Origin: JAKAWQ01 sp035509315 | GTDB lineage: Bacteria > Pseudomonadota > Alphaproteobacteria > Acetobacterales > Acetobacteraceae | Reading direction: 5' to 3' | Assembly: GCA_035509315.1 (NCBI GenBank) | Contig: DATJLS010000054.1 | Coordinates: 124,001 to 188,000 of the forward strand | DNA length: 64,000 bases | Part shown: one piece after another, positions 43,586 to 53,018 of the stretch | Layout: the number at the start of each line of letters is the position of its first letter | How positions within the stretch are numbered: position 1 is the stretch's first letter | Notes under the pieces: model-generated | Database searches by the model: none | Told to the model about the DNA's origin: nothing | What the model saw: the letters and a program-made list of their open reading frames with translations, nothing else | Program-made: the position numbers and the translations under genes

Positions 43586-44110
43586 TCAGGCGACTTTGCG
43601 CGCGAGTGCCGCCGGCAAGGCAGCGATGGCGCGATTGACGAGCGAGGCATCTGCCGCCGCGTCGAGTTCCTGGCGGATCACCTCGGCTGTGACGCGCGTC
43701 GCCACGTCCGTTGCTGCCATCCGCACTTCGGTGATGGCCGCCTTCTCGGCGGCAGCAATGCGGTCGACTGCCATACGCTCGCGTCGCCGCACCGTTTCCT
43801 CCGCCTCCGAAGCGGCTTCCTTGGCGATCCGTTCTGCTTCCGCCTTGGCCGCTTCGAGGAGGCTCTTGGCCTCGGTGAGCGCTGCCTCGCGTCGTGACCT
43901 GGCATCCTTCAGCATTTCCTCCGCTTCCTGGCGGAGCCGGTTTGCCTCGTCCAGTTCGGAGCGGACCGCATTGGCCCTTGCATCCAGCATGCCGGCAACC
44001 ACCGACCAGAGGCGCTTGCCGAAAATTACGAAAAAAATGACGAAGGCGACGAAAACCCAGAACACCGACTGGACGAAGGGCGAGACGCCGAAGGAGAAGG
44101 TCGTGACCAT
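43586..44110 (-). CDS. atpF: ATP synthase F0 subunit b
   Basis: 174 residues with one N-terminal membrane helix (VFWVFVAFVIFFVIFGKRLW) and a long charged coiled coil (EANRLRQEAEEMLKDARSRRE onward), the layout of the peripheral stalk b subunit. It is the last gene of the atpI-B-E-F'-F cluster and follows the b' gene by three bases. Alphaproteobacteria carry two divergent b-type subunits that form a heterodimer; this is the one without a signal-like extension. The F1 genes are not in the window. Confidence 0.9.
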   Translation of the reverse strand: MVTTFSFGVSPFVQSVFWVFVAFVIFFVIFGKRLWSVVAGMLDARANAVRSELDEANRLRQEAEEMLKDARSRREAALTEAKSLLEAAKAEAERIAKEAASEAEETVRRRERMAVDRIAAAEKAAITEVRMAATDVATRVTAEVIRQELDAAADASLVNRAIAALPAALARKVA

Positions 44111-44113
44111 GGG

Positions 44114-44722
44114 CTAGCCTCGGGTCGAAGAAGAAGTCGCGGCGAGGCTTGAGGCAAGAGCAGCCTGCAGTGTCGAAGACTGGGGCGGACGGCCCGTCAG
44201 CCGCTCGATCATCGCGACTGCGGTCTCGCTTGCCACTTCCCGAAGCGCACCCATCGCCGCCGCGCGCGCAGCATCGATTCGTGCTTCCGCCTCATGCAGC
44301 TCGGTCTCGAGCCTCTCATTCAAAACCGCCGCCTGCCTTGCGGCAGCCTCACGTGCTGAACGCGCTGCCTCGACAATCTCGGATTGTGCCTGGGCCCGTG
44401 CATCGCGCGTCGCGGCCGTGAGCTCCGTCACCGCCGCGTCCGCCTCAGCCTTCGCCGCCTTCGCCGCATCGAGATCGGCGGCAATTCGCCGCGCCCGCTC
44501 CTCAAGCACCGATTGCAGCTGCGGCAGCGCCCAGCGCGCCAGCAGGACGTAGAGCACGAGGAATATCAGCACCATCCAGACGACCTGCGAGCGGGTCAGC
44601 TCGTTGCCGAACTGGAACTGCGGCATTCCGCCCGACTCGGCAGCCCACCCCACGGCCGGGGCAATGGCGAGCGCGACGGCAAGCAGACAGGCAGCCGCGC
44701 GTCGGAAGGTGGGAGGAAGCAT
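44114..44722 (-). CDS. atpF': ATP synthase F0 subunit b', with N-terminal signal-like extension
   Basis: 202 residues. After a first hydrophobic stretch (AAACLLAVALAIAPAVGWAA) comes the usual b' start, NELTRSQVVWMVLIFLVLYVLLARWALPQ, and then an alanine-rich coiled coil. The first stretch looks like a cleavable signal peptide, with AWA-like GWAA before the mature part. A standard b' subunit would start near residue 45. GGGAGG-like GAGCGCTTCG precedes ATG at 44722. It lies between atpE and atpF. Confidence 0.88.
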   Translation of the reverse strand: MLPPTFRRAAACLLAVALAIAPAVGWAAESGGMPQFQFGNELTRSQVVWMVLIFLVLYVLLARWALPQLQSVLEERARRIAADLDAAKAAKAEADAAVTELTAATRDARAQAQSEIVEAARSAREAAARQAAVLNERLETELHEAEARIDAARAAAMGALREVASETAVAMIERLTGRPPQSSTLQAALASSLAATSSSTRG

Positions 44723-44745
44723 TCGAAGCGCTCCCGGTCGGCTTC

Positions 44746-44982
44746 TCAGCCGAAAAGGATCAGGAACGAGATGAGCAGGGCGTAGAGCGCGACCGCCTCG
44801 GTCAGCGCGAAGCCGAGAATGCCAAGACCGAACACCTGATCGCGCGAAGCGGGGTTGCGTGCCACGCTGCTCACGAGGGCGGAGAAGATATGGCCGATAC
44901 CGACGCCGGCGCCGGCGACGCCGATCGCGGCAAGACCGGCTCCGATATCCCTGGCGAGCATGGCAGCGGTCTGGGGGTTCAT
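44746..44982 (-). CDS. atpE: ATP synthase F0 subunit c
   Basis: A 78-residue hairpin of two membrane helices. The first helix is glycine-rich (GAGLAAIGVAGAGVGIGHIF) and the second carries the proton-binding Glu in ALTEAVALYALLISFLI near residue 63. The polar loop is ARNPASRDQ. Glu and the absence of a sodium-ligand Gln/Ser pattern suggest proton coupling. ATG at 44982 follows GGAACC; earlier in-frame ATG lacks support. Confidence 0.92.
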   Translation of the reverse strand: MNPQTAAMLARDIGAGLAAIGVAGAGVGIGHIFSALVSSVARNPASRDQVFGLGILGFALTEAVALYALLISFLILFG

Positions 44983-45018
44983 GTCGAGGTTCCTTTCGGG
45001 GTGAGGTCGGTAGAACAA

Positions 45019-45774
45019 TCAGTGCAGATGCACCGCATCGTGCAGGTAAAGGCAAGTGAGCACGGCGAAGACATAGGCCTGGAGCCCGGCCACGAGCAGC
45101 TCGAAACCCACCAGCACAACATTGATGGCAAGAGGGATCACCCCTGCCGCGATCCCGATCGCGCCAAGTGCCGCGGCGACGATCAGCATGAAGCCCGCAA
45201 ACACTTCCCAGAGCACATGCCCGGCAACGATGTTCGCGAAAAGTCGAATGGAGAGCGAAACCGGCCGCGAGAGGAAGGTCAGGATCTCGATCGGCACCAG
45301 CACCGGGGCGAGCAGCTTAGGCGCGCCGGCGGGCATGAAATAGGTGAAGAAATGCAGCTTGTGCTTCACCAGCCCGACGATGATGGAAAGCCCGAAGACG
45401 ATCACTGCGAGCGCGGCGGTCACGGCGATATGGCTCGTGAAGGCGAAGAAATAAGGAAAGAGGCCGACAAGATTGCCGAAGAGAATGAAGAAGAAGAGAG
45501 TGAAAACGAACGGGAAGAAGGATTGCCATCCCTCGCCGATGATGTCCTGGCAGAGCCGCGCGACGAACTCATATCCCATCTCGGCGGCAGCCTGTGTTCG
45601 CCCCGGAATGAGCGCTCGGGTGCGCATGCCATAACCGAACAGTGCCAGCACCAACACTGCTGTCAGCAGCATCGCCAGGTTTGCGTTGGTGAAATTCACC
45701 GCGGCGCCGACCGGCCCGAGGCTTGTCGCCAGCTGGAACTGGCCCAGTGCGTCGATCGAGGGTCCTGCCGCCAC
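45019..45774 (-). CDS. atpB: ATP synthase F0 subunit a
   Basis: 251 residues with five to six membrane helices. The essential Arg of the proton channel is in SLSIRLFANIVAGH near residue 160, and the C-terminal VFAVLTCLYLHDAVHLH is typical. GTG at 45774 is chosen; GAGGAG lies about ten bases before it and the length fits the family. The open frame continues upstream, but with no sense. It follows atpI by 40 bases. Confidence 0.9.
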   Translation of the reverse strand: MAAGPSIDALGQFQLATSLGPVGAAVNFTNANLAMLLTAVLVLALFGYGMRTRALIPGRTQAAAEMGYEFVARLCQDIIGEGWQSFFPFVFTLFFFILFGNLVGLFPYFFAFTSHIAVTAALAVIVFGLSIIVGLVKHKLHFFTYFMPAGAPKLLAPVLVPIEILTFLSRPVSLSIRLFANIVAGHVLWEVFAGFMLIVAAALGAIGIAAGVIPLAINVVLVGFELLVAGLQAYVFAVLTCLYLHDAVHLH

Positions 45775-45814
45775 CCGTGCCCGTCTCCTCACCTGCGCGC
45801 CCCGGCGGGGCTGC

Positions 45815-46168
45815 TCAGAACTCTTTCCCGGCCCCCGAGCCCTGTTCGGGCCCGGATCCTTCCTCGTGTCGTGGCTTGAACAGGCGCCACACATTCAGAA
45901 CGCCCGCCGCCGCGCCGAGCACGACGAAGAGCATGAGCAGCCACGGCGTCGTCCCGAGCCAGTGATCGAGTGACCATCCGATGGCCACCGCCACCAGCAT
46001 GGCGGCGACCAGTTCGCCCGCCACCCGGAACCCCATCGCGAGCGGTCTTTCCGCCCAGCTGAGACCGCCCGCTTTCTCCTGCGGTGCGGCTTCAAGCCCG
46101 GACTTCACCCGGGCAGCCCGAAGCCGCTCCTCGAAGGAGGGGTCCGGTCCGGCCGGTGGTTCGGCCAT
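45815..46168 (-). CDS. atpI: ATP synthase assembly protein AtpI
   Basis: 117 residues. Two hydrophobic helices (GELVAAMLVAVAIGWSLDHWLG and WLLMLFVVLGAAAGVLNVWRL) follow a charged N-terminus, the layout of AtpI/AtpZ proteins that help assemble the c-ring. It is the first gene of the F0 cluster. Confidence 0.85.
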   Translation of the reverse strand: MAEPPAGPDPSFEERLRAARVKSGLEAAPQEKAGGLSWAERPLAMGFRVAGELVAAMLVAVAIGWSLDHWLGTTPWLLMLFVVLGAAAGVLNVWRLFKPRHEEGSGPEQGSGAGKEF

Positions 46169-46292
46169 AGACTCTCCTCCGCTCAGCGCACCTTAGCGGA
46201 AAGCGCCGGCTTGGTAACGACGGCCTCTTTTGGTGTCAAGGATGCGAGACCTAGACGAAATCGCCGCCCAGTGGACTCTCTATGTGAACTCT

Positions 46293-49200
46293 CTATTCGG
46301 CGGCCATGCGCGACGGATCGGCCATCTCCCGGGCCGCGGCAAGATCGACGGAGATGAGGCGCGAGATGCCGCGCTCCTGCATCGTGACGCCGTAGAGGCG
46401 ATCCATCCGCGCCATTGTCAGGGGGTGGTGGGTTGCGATCATGATTCTCGTGCCGCACTCCTGCACCACGTCCTCGACAAGGCGGCAGAAGCGCCCGACA
46501 TTGACGTCATCAAGCGGCGCATCGACTTCGTCGAGCACCGCGATCGGGGCAGGATTGCAGCGGAATACCGCGAAAATCAGCGAGAGCGCGATCAGTGCCT
46601 GCTCGCCACCCGAAAGAAGGGAAAGCTGGGCGAGCTTCTTGCCCGGCGGCTGCGCATAGATCTCGAGCCCGGCGGCGAGCGGATCGTCCGAGCCGACCAG
46701 GGCGAGATGCGCCCGTCCGCCGCCGAACATGCGCGAGAAAAGCGCCTGGAAGTGCCGGTCAACCTCTGTGAAGATTGCCGAAAGGCGTGACCGGCCTTCG
46801 CGATTGATGTGGCCGACGGAGCCGCGCAGCTTGGCAATTGCGGTCGCGAGCTCCTCGCTCTCGCGGACGATGCCGCCGATCCGCTCCTCTATCTCTGCGG
46901 CCTCGATTTCGGCGCGCAGATTGACCGGGCCCATCGCCTCGCGCTCGCGGAGCAGACGGTCGAGGCGTCGCCGCGCCGCCTCTTCGGCGTCCGGACGATC
47001 TCCACGCTCCCCGAGGTCCGGAAGTGAGGCATCGGCACCGAGGCGGTCGCGAATTCTGAGGTCGACTGCCTCGAGCGCCGCGTCTCCTTGAGAGAGCAAA
47101 GCCTCGCCACGGACAAGCTGCTCGCGTGCTTCCGCGACCTTGCGCTCCGCGCCGCGCGCCGCCCGGTCTTTCGCCGCGGCTTCCCCCTCGATCGCAACCA
47201 GCGCAGAAGCGGCTGCGCGATGGACTGATTCGGTAGTCTCGAGCGCACTGATCGCCGTCCCTTCCTTGGCGGCGAGCGCATCCGGCAGCCCGGCAAGCGC
47301 GGCATGCTCGGCCTCGGCCTGGGCTCGACGCTCGGTAAGGTCGTGGGCACGAGCAGCGGCGGCGCTCCGTCTTTCGCTCCAGCCGATCTGCTCGACGCGG
47401 ATCGCCTCACGACGGGTAGCAAGCACAGAAGCCCGTTCGGCGATCGCCGCCTGCTCGGCGCGGGCGGTGACTTCGCGGGCACGGGCATCGCCGAGATGGC
47501 GGCGCGCTGTTTCCAGCCGTTGACGGGTCATGGCGGAGTCGGGCAGAGCGGCCCGCTCGGCTTCCAGGCGGACGAGGCCATATTCGAGCTCGGAACGCTC
47601 CGCTTTGATCCGCCCCATCTGCTCGCCGACGGTATCGAGCCGCGCCGCCGCCGTGCCGGCCTCCCGACGCAGTGCCTCGCCCCCGTTGCGAAGCTCCTGG
47701 AGGCGGCGTTCGGCCTCCCGCCGCGCGGATTCGCCCTCTGTCGCGGCGGCAAGCGAAGCGCGCTCGGCGGCGGCCAATGCGTCGCGTTCGGCACGGGCGG
47801 CCTGGGTGGCGGTTTCGGCATTGGCAAGCTGCTCCCGGACAGTCGCCAGGCGATTGCGCTCGGCAAGCCGTACCGCCGCCGCGCTCTTCGTGCCGGGCGG
47901 GACCGAGTAACCATCCCAGCGCCAGACCCCGCCTTCGCGGGAGACCAGCGTCTGGCCCGGAGCGAGGTGTTCCTGTAGCCGTGCGCCTTCCTCCGGCGCG
48001 GTCGCGAGGCCGATGAGCGCAAGCGCTCGAGCAAGCGTGGGCGGAGCGGGAAGGAGGGATGCCAGGGGTACGATGGACTCGGGAAGGGGCGGCGCTTCGG
48101 CGAGAGGGGGCAGCTCACGCCAGCGCGCCGACTCGGCCTCCAGTGCCTCCCCGAAGGCGGCCGCAACCGCTGCTTCGAGTCCCGACGGCACCATGAGCTT
48201 CTCGGCAAGCGTATCAACGCCCGTTGTGGTGCCGGCGGCCAGAACGGCGGCAAGTGCCTCGGCTTCGGCGGCGAGACGCGTACGCTCGCCCTCGGCCTGA
48301 GCGAACGCCGATCGGGAGCGCTCATGCGCAGCCGCGGCCGCCTGACGTTCCGCCTCAAGCCGCTCTCGCGCCGCGCGGGTCTCGGCGACCGTTATCTCGG
48401 TGGCCTCCTCCGCGGCTGCAATATCGGCAAGGTGGGCAGGATCGGGCCGGGTGGAGAGCAGACGCTCCCGCTCACGTTCGAGTCGCGCCTGATCCTCGCC
48501 GAGTCGGTCGAGACGCTGGCGTGTCCGGTTGTGCTCCGTATCGAAAGCGGTGGTGCGCGCCGCGAGCGACGCAGCCTCATCGGCGGCCTGATCGGCCGCC
48601 GCCTCGGCCGCTGCCGCCTTCGCCGCCGCGGCGGCAAGGCCGGCGGCAGTGGCTGCTTCACGCTCGGGCAACGCCGCAGCCGCATTCGCGATCTCGTCGT
48701 TCTCGGCGGCGAGTCGGGCAATCGCCGCATCCGCGTCGCCCGCGAGAGCGGCGGAGTGGCCGAGATCGCGTTCGATTTCGGCAAGACGTGACTCGGAAGC
48801 GGCGAGGGACGCGCGCGCGCGCGCCACTTCGGCCTCCATCTGCTCGCGGGAGAGGCGCGCCCGTTCGAGCGCGGTGCGCGCCGCCACCGCCGCATCGCGC
48901 GCATCGGGCAGGCGCGAAGCTGTCTCGGTCGCGCGCGCGCTTGCCGTCGTCGCCTCTTCGGTTGCCTCGGCGAGGCTTGCGCGAGCGGCACCGAGCCCGG
49001 CGACGGCTGCCGCGCGCACGGCAAGGGCACGAGCCCGTTCGATCGCCAACAGCTCGGCTTCGGCGGCACGGATCGCGCCGCCGAGATTGCGATAGCGGCT
49101 CGCCTGACGCGCCTGACGCTTGAGGTTGGCGAGCTGGTCCTCGAATCCTGCTTTGAGCTCCTCGGCCCGGGCGAGATTGGCCTCGGCCGCTTGCAGCTTG

Positions 49201-49751
49201 AGCTCCGCTTCATGACGCCGCGCGTGCAGTCCGGTGATGCCAGCGGCTTCCTCGAGCAAGGCCCGCCGGTCCTCCGGCCGCGCCGAAATCAGCGCCGTGA
49301 CCCGCCCCTGACTCACCAGGGCCGAGGAGCGCGCGCCGCTGGCAAGATCGGCGAGCAGGGTCTGCACGTCCCGCGCACGCACTTCTTCTCCGTTGACACG
49401 AAAGGCGCTGCCGCGTCCACGTTCGACGCCACGGCTGATCACGATCTCCGATGCGGCATGGAAGGGGACGGGCAGGGGCTCCTCGCCCGCTTCCAGAGTC
49501 AATGCGACCTCGGCAAGGTTGCGCGCTGGCCGGGCCGCAGTGCCAGCGAAGATCACATCTTCCATCTCCCCGCCACGAATCGACCGGGCGCTTGTCTCGC
49601 CCATCACGAAACGCAGCGCATCGACGACGTTCGACTTGCCGCAGCCATTCGGGCCAACGATCCCGGTGAGGCCTGGCAAAACTTCGATGACAACCGGCTC
49701 GGCGAAGCTCTTGAATCCGACCAGGCGCAGGCGCGTGACGCGGGCGGGCAA
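46293..49751 (-). CDS. smc: Chromosome segregation protein SMC
   Basis: 1152 residues with the complete SMC plan: N-terminal Walker A GPNGCGKSNVVDAL near residue 33, long coiled coils rich in Ala, Glu and Arg, a hinge near the middle around residues 510-640, and the C-terminal signature LLSGGEQALIALSL with Walker B IAVLDEVDAPLDD. It forms condensin with ScpA and ScpB (not in this window) and organises newly replicated DNA. The start is TTG at 49751 with AGGAG five bases upstream. The DsbA-like gene ends 10 bases before it, so the pair is one operon, an arrangement seen in other alphaproteobacteria. Confidence 0.95.
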   Translation of the reverse strand: MPARVTRLRLVGFKSFAEPVVIEVLPGLTGIVGPNGCGKSNVVDALRFVMGETSARSIRGGEMEDVIFAGTAARPARNLAEVALTLEAGEEPLPVPFHAASEIVISRGVERGRGSAFRVNGEEVRARDVQTLLADLASGARSSALVSQGRVTALISARPEDRRALLEEAAGITGLHARRHEAELKLQAAEANLARAEELKAGFEDQLANLKRQARQASRYRNLGGAIRAAEAELLAIERARALAVRAAAVAGLGAARASLAEATEEATTASARATETASRLPDARDAAVAARTALERARLSREQMEAEVARARASLAASESRLAEIERDLGHSAALAGDADAAIARLAAENDEIANAAAALPEREAATAAGLAAAAAKAAAAEAAADQAADEAASLAARTTAFDTEHNRTRQRLDRLGEDQARLERERERLLSTRPDPAHLADIAAAEEATEITVAETRAARERLEAERQAAAAAHERSRSAFAQAEGERTRLAAEAEALAAVLAAGTTTGVDTLAEKLMVPSGLEAAVAAAFGEALEAESARWRELPPLAEAPPLPESIVPLASLLPAPPTLARALALIGLATAPEEGARLQEHLAPGQTLVSREGGVWRWDGYSVPPGTKSAAAVRLAERNRLATVREQLANAETATQAARAERDALAAAERASLAAATEGESARREAERRLQELRNGGEALRREAGTAAARLDTVGEQMGRIKAERSELEYGLVRLEAERAALPDSAMTRQRLETARRHLGDARAREVTARAEQAAIAERASVLATRREAIRVEQIGWSERRSAAAARAHDLTERRAQAEAEHAALAGLPDALAAKEGTAISALETTESVHRAAASALVAIEGEAAAKDRAARGAERKVAEAREQLVRGEALLSQGDAALEAVDLRIRDRLGADASLPDLGERGDRPDAEEAARRRLDRLLREREAMGPVNLRAEIEAAEIEERIGGIVRESEELATAIAKLRGSVGHINREGRSRLSAIFTEVDRHFQALFSRMFGGGRAHLALVGSDDPLAAGLEIYAQPPGKKLAQLSLLSGGEQALIALSLIFAVFRCNPAPIAVLDEVDAPLDDVNVGRFCRLVEDVVQECGTRIMIATHHPLTMARMDRLYGVTMQERGISRLISVDLAAAREMADPSRMAAE

Positions 49752-49761
49752 ATTCTCTCCT

Positions 49762-50394
49762 TCAGCCGCTGGCAGCGGCGATCAGGTTGGCGAAATCCGC
49801 GTAGGGCATTTCCCCGGCGTGCGGCTGGCCGTTGATGATGAAGGTCGGCGTCGAGTCGACATGATATTTTTCCTGGGCCTCCCGGGCCTCGCCGAGGATG
49901 AAGTTCTCGACCGTCTTGTCGGCGATCGCCTTCTTGAAGGTGTCTGATGACATCCCGGCGAGCGCGGCCGTCTTCTCGAGCTCGGCCGTCGAGTTCACGT
50001 CCGGGGCGAAAGCCCAGCGGTCCTGGCTCGCGAAGAGGGCGAAGACGAAGGGAGCATAGCGATCCGGCGGCAGGGCGCGCGCGACCATGGCCGCCGTCAA
50101 CGCCACCCGGTCGAGCGGGAAGTCGCGGAAGATCCAATAGACCTTGCCCGGCGTGATGAGCTTCCTCTCGACTTCCGGCATCGTCTCATTCGCGAAGTCG
50201 GCGCAGTGGGTGCAGGTAAGGGAGAAATATTCGATGACGTGCACCTTCGCCTTGGGGTCGCCAAGTGTCCGCGGCCCGAGCGCCGGGTCTGGCGGCGCTG
50301 CCGCGAGGGCGATGCCGGGGGCAACGCCAAGGGCAATGGCGGGGAGGGAGGCCGCCGCGGCGGCTGCGAGGAGAGAGCGGCGCAAGAGGGGCAT
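49762..50394 (-). CDS. DsbA-family thiol:disulfide oxidoreductase
   Basis: 210 residues with an N-terminal export signal (RRSLLAAAAAASLPAIALG) and a thioredoxin-like fold of the Thioredoxin_4/DsbA-like kind. The active site is CTHC at residues 61-64, and the cis-Pro is in VDSTPTFIING near residue 180. It should catalyse or shuffle disulfides in the periplasm. ATG at 50394 is chosen because the upstream extension lacks the signal. Directly upstream of smc on the same strand. Confidence 0.88.
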   Translation of the reverse strand: MPLLRRSLLAAAAAASLPAIALGVAPGIALAAAPPDPALGPRTLGDPKAKVHVIEYFSLTCTHCADFANETMPEVERKLITPGKVYWIFRDFPLDRVALTAAMVARALPPDRYAPFVFALFASQDRWAFAPDVNSTAELEKTAALAGMSSDTFKKAIADKTVENFILGEAREAQEKYHVDSTPTFIINGQPHAGEMPYADFANLIAAASG

Positions 50395-50636
50395 GTCTGT
50401 GACCTCGGAGCGGGTGATCAGGCCGGGTGGGCCGGAACGGCACCACCTGACCGGGAAGAGGGGCTTGCGCCCAGTCCCGGTCAAGCCCCCCGATGTCCCG
50501 GGCCCCGACTCAATGGACCGTCGTGACCCTTGCCACTGGTTTTCGCTTCAAAGCCCGGCTTCCAGCGGCAACATGACAGCCTGTGACCAGATTATCCGTC
50601 ATTGGGGTCTCTCGTGGAGAGCCGATACCCGGACCG

Positions 50637-51137
50637 TCAGTTGCCGAGGAGGGCCCGGGCATCATTGAGCTCTGCCTCCGTGATCGGGATCATCCTGATT
50701 GCCAAGGCTTTGAGCGCTTTATTGTCGCCCAGCAGCATATAGTCGGCATAGAGGGTCAAAGCGTTGGAGTGGACCTCGTATTGGTCGGCGACATAGGCCT
50801 TGTCGAAGTCCACGCCGGACTTGCTCCGCAGCGCCGTCACGCGCGCCTGGTGATCCTGGTCGAGCGCCGTCGGGACCGTCGCGCCGGACCCGTCGGCCGC
50901 GGCCTGGAGCGCTGCTTCCGCTTTCCCATGGCTCTCGATCAGCCGGAGCGCAAAGGTCTTGACCTGGGGGTCGCCGGTCCGATCGAGTGCGAGTCGAGAC
51001 TCCGTGATTGCGAAGAGATTGCCGATCGAGGCTCTGGTCACGAAGTCGACCTCGGCATTGAAGTCCCCGGCCCGTGCCGGAGCGACCGCGAGCGACAGGA
51101 CAAGCCCGATGACGCAGATTGGAATCGTCATGGCCAT
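50637..51137 (-). CDS. DUF4142 periplasmic protein
   Basis: 166 residues. The signal peptide MAMTIPICVIGLVLSLAVAPARA precedes a four-helix domain typical of DUF4142: DFVTRASIGNLFAITESRLAL, VKTFALRLIESHGKAEAAL and FDKAYVADQYEVHSNALTLY. The family is predicted to be ferritin-like but usually without metal ligands. ATG at 51137 has AGGAGA upstream. It stands alone between dsbA and the cytochrome gene; role unknown. Confidence 0.8.
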   Translation of the reverse strand: MAMTIPICVIGLVLSLAVAPARAGDFNAEVDFVTRASIGNLFAITESRLALDRTGDPQVKTFALRLIESHGKAEAALQAAADGSGATVPTALDQDHQARVTALRSKSGVDFDKAYVADQYEVHSNALTLYADYMLLGDNKALKALAIRMIPITEAELNDARALLGN

Positions 51138-51337
51138 GCTCTTTGTCTCCTGGGTCTTATGTGGCACGACGCCTCGACGCTTCGTGGAGGCCATGGTTTC
51201 CATGAAGGAATGATGTTCTGCCGGTGCGGTGTTCTTCGCTTCGGGAGCGCGGGAATCATATCGCCCGTAGCCGTGAAAATCCCTTCTGTGAATTGCAAGA
51301 TCCAAAGTAACCGAAAGGCTCCGCTGGCTTGCCTATT

Positions 51338-51685
51338 TCATTTCTGCGGTTCCACCGTGATCCTGATCGAAGCGTAATAGGTGGCCAGATCGTCGATATC
51401 GGCGTCACTGAGCTTTGAAGCCATCAGCGACATCATATCGTTCTGCCGAGCGCCGCTGCGGAATTCCTGGAGCGCCTGAACCAGATAGTCCGGGTTCTGG
51501 CCGGCGAGATTGGGAGCTTCCGGCAGTTTTGCGATGCCGTCGAGACCGTGGCAAGTCTGGCAGTGAAATTGCAGGACCTTCTGGCGGCCAGCCACAGCAT
51601 TGCCCTGAGCTTTGGTCGTCGTGGCATGCAGCATCACGATGAGCACTGCCGCGATCGCGATAAATTTTGGTGCGCCAAAGCGCAT
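51338..51685 (-). CDS. c-type cytochrome, likely electron acceptor of the adjacent PQQ dehydrogenase
   Basis: 115 residues: signal peptide, then one haem site CQTCHG near residue 44 and a probable Met ligand in NDMMSLMASKLSDADIDDLATYYAS. This is a class I, single-haem periplasmic cytochrome. ATG at 51685 is used, just before the signal peptide MRFGAPKFIAIAAVL. It lies 70 bases downstream of a sorbosone-type quinoprotein gene on the same strand, so it probably takes electrons from that enzyme. Confidence 0.85.
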   Translation of the reverse strand: MRFGAPKFIAIAAVLIVMLHATTTKAQGNAVAGRQKVLQFHCQTCHGLDGIAKLPEAPNLAGQNPDYLVQALQEFRSGARQNDMMSLMASKLSDADIDDLATYYASIRITVEPQK

Positions 51686-51755
51686 ATTCGAACTCCGGGG
51701 CCGATCGCCATCCTCCGCCCGTGCGGGGGATGGCGACCGAGGGATCATGAGGCCG

Positions 51756-53018
51756 TTATTTGCCGTCGTACCAAATGCGATAGAGTGCGCCTGCAAAATC
51801 GTCGGAGACGAGGAGCGACCCGTCAGGCAGCATCGCCACATCGACAGGGCGGCCAAGATACTGGCCGTTTTCATTGAGCCAGCCAGAGGCGAAAGGCTCG
51901 CTTTGATCGGCAGTGCCGTCTTTCTTCAGGAAGGTGACCATGACACGTGCACCGACCGGAACGGTGCGGTTCCAGGAGCCGTGCTGGGCGGAGAAGATCG
52001 CGCCGTCATACTTCGCCGGGAACGTTTGGCCCGTATAGAAGATCATGCCGAGATCGGCGGCATGCGCGATTTCCTCGACCTGGGGAAACACCACGCCAGC
52101 CGGCGGCGTCTGAGTTTTGTATTCGTTGGTGCGCGTATGCCCACCGCCATACCAGGGGAAGCCAAAATTCTCGCCGATCGTGGTCGCGCGATTCAGTTCG
52201 CCCGGCGGAATGTCGTCCCCCATTCCGTCGACCTGATTGTCGGTGAACCACAAGGTGTGGTCCTTCGGGTTGAAGTCCAGACCTACAGAATTGCGGATAC
52301 CGAGGGCATAGATCTCGCGGTCTGAGCCGTCACGATTCATGCGGATGATGGCGCCGAGGCCGTGCGCCTGGAGATCGTCGATCAGATCCGGCGGCGGCAC
52401 GTTATAGGGCTGACCAACGGTGATGTAGAGCTTGTTGTCCGGACCGATACGGCAGTACCGGGCGGTGTGATTGAAGCTTTCATACTTCTTCGGGATCAGC
52501 TGTCCCTCGGGCACGACTGTGTCCACCGCCACATCGGCACTTCCGGAGAAGAATTCGGCGGCGCCGAATTCCAGCACCCGATTGCGTTCCGCCACATAGA
52601 GGAAACCATCTTTCGAAAAGCAGACCCCATTCGGCATCACGAACTTGATGTTGGGAGCGAAAGACCTCACCTCATTGGCAACGCCGGTATGGCCATGATC
52701 GAACACGGCATAGACATCGCCCCTCATGGTGCCAACGAAGACGGCAACACCCTGCGGCCCCACCGCGATTTCGCGCGCCCCTGGCACCATCGCATAGAGC
52801 CCGATATGAAAGCCTGGCGGCAGTTCGATCTGGGTCAAATTCTTCTTGATCGCGTCAGCCTGCGGCCCGGTCTGCGGAATGGTCGGCGCATTGAGCGACC
52901 CACCGCTCGCCCTGAAATTCTCCTGTTGGGACAGAGCGGACGAACTGTCCGCCCGTGCGCCATGTGCCGCCAGCAATAGCGCCGCGGCGCACACCCCTAT
53001 CCTTGCGAACTTGCGCAT
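51756..53018 (-). CDS. PQQ-dependent sugar dehydrogenase (sorbosone dehydrogenase family)
   Basis: A 420-residue periplasmic beta-propeller with a signal peptide (ICAAALLLAAHGARA-like). Family segments are LPPGFHIGLYA, ALGIRNSVGLDFNP near residue 243, LWFTDNQVDGMGDD, GENFGFPWYGG and FSAQHGSWNR near 345. These correspond to the PQQ and calcium pocket of soluble glucose or L-sorbosone dehydrogenases. It oxidises an aldose or similar sugar in the periplasm. Placed next to pqqABCDE, which would supply its cofactor. Confidence 0.87.
   Translation of the reverse strand: MRKFARIGVCAAALLLAAHGARADSSSALSQQENFRASGGSLNAPTIPQTGPQADAIKKNLTQIELPPGFHIGLYAMVPGAREIAVGPQGVAVFVGTMRGDVYAVFDHGHTGVANEVRSFAPNIKFVMPNGVCFSKDGFLYVAERNRVLEFGAAEFFSGSADVAVDTVVPEGQLIPKKYESFNHTARYCRIGPDNKLYITVGQPYNVPPPDLIDDLQAHGLGAIIRMNRDGSDREIYALGIRNSVGLDFNPKDHTLWFTDNQVDGMGDDIPPGELNRATTIGENFGFPWYGGGHTRTNEYKTQTPPAGVVFPQVEEIAHAADLGMIFYTGQTFPAKYDGAIFSAQHGSWNRTVPVGARVMVTFLKKDGTADQSEPFASGWLNENGQYLGRPVDVAMLPDGSLLVSDDFAGALYRIWYDGK

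Noticed and set aside
44890..45879. A 329-codon plus-strand open frame across atpE and atpB
   Set aside because: Opposite strand of well-supported F0 genes; charged low-complexity translation.
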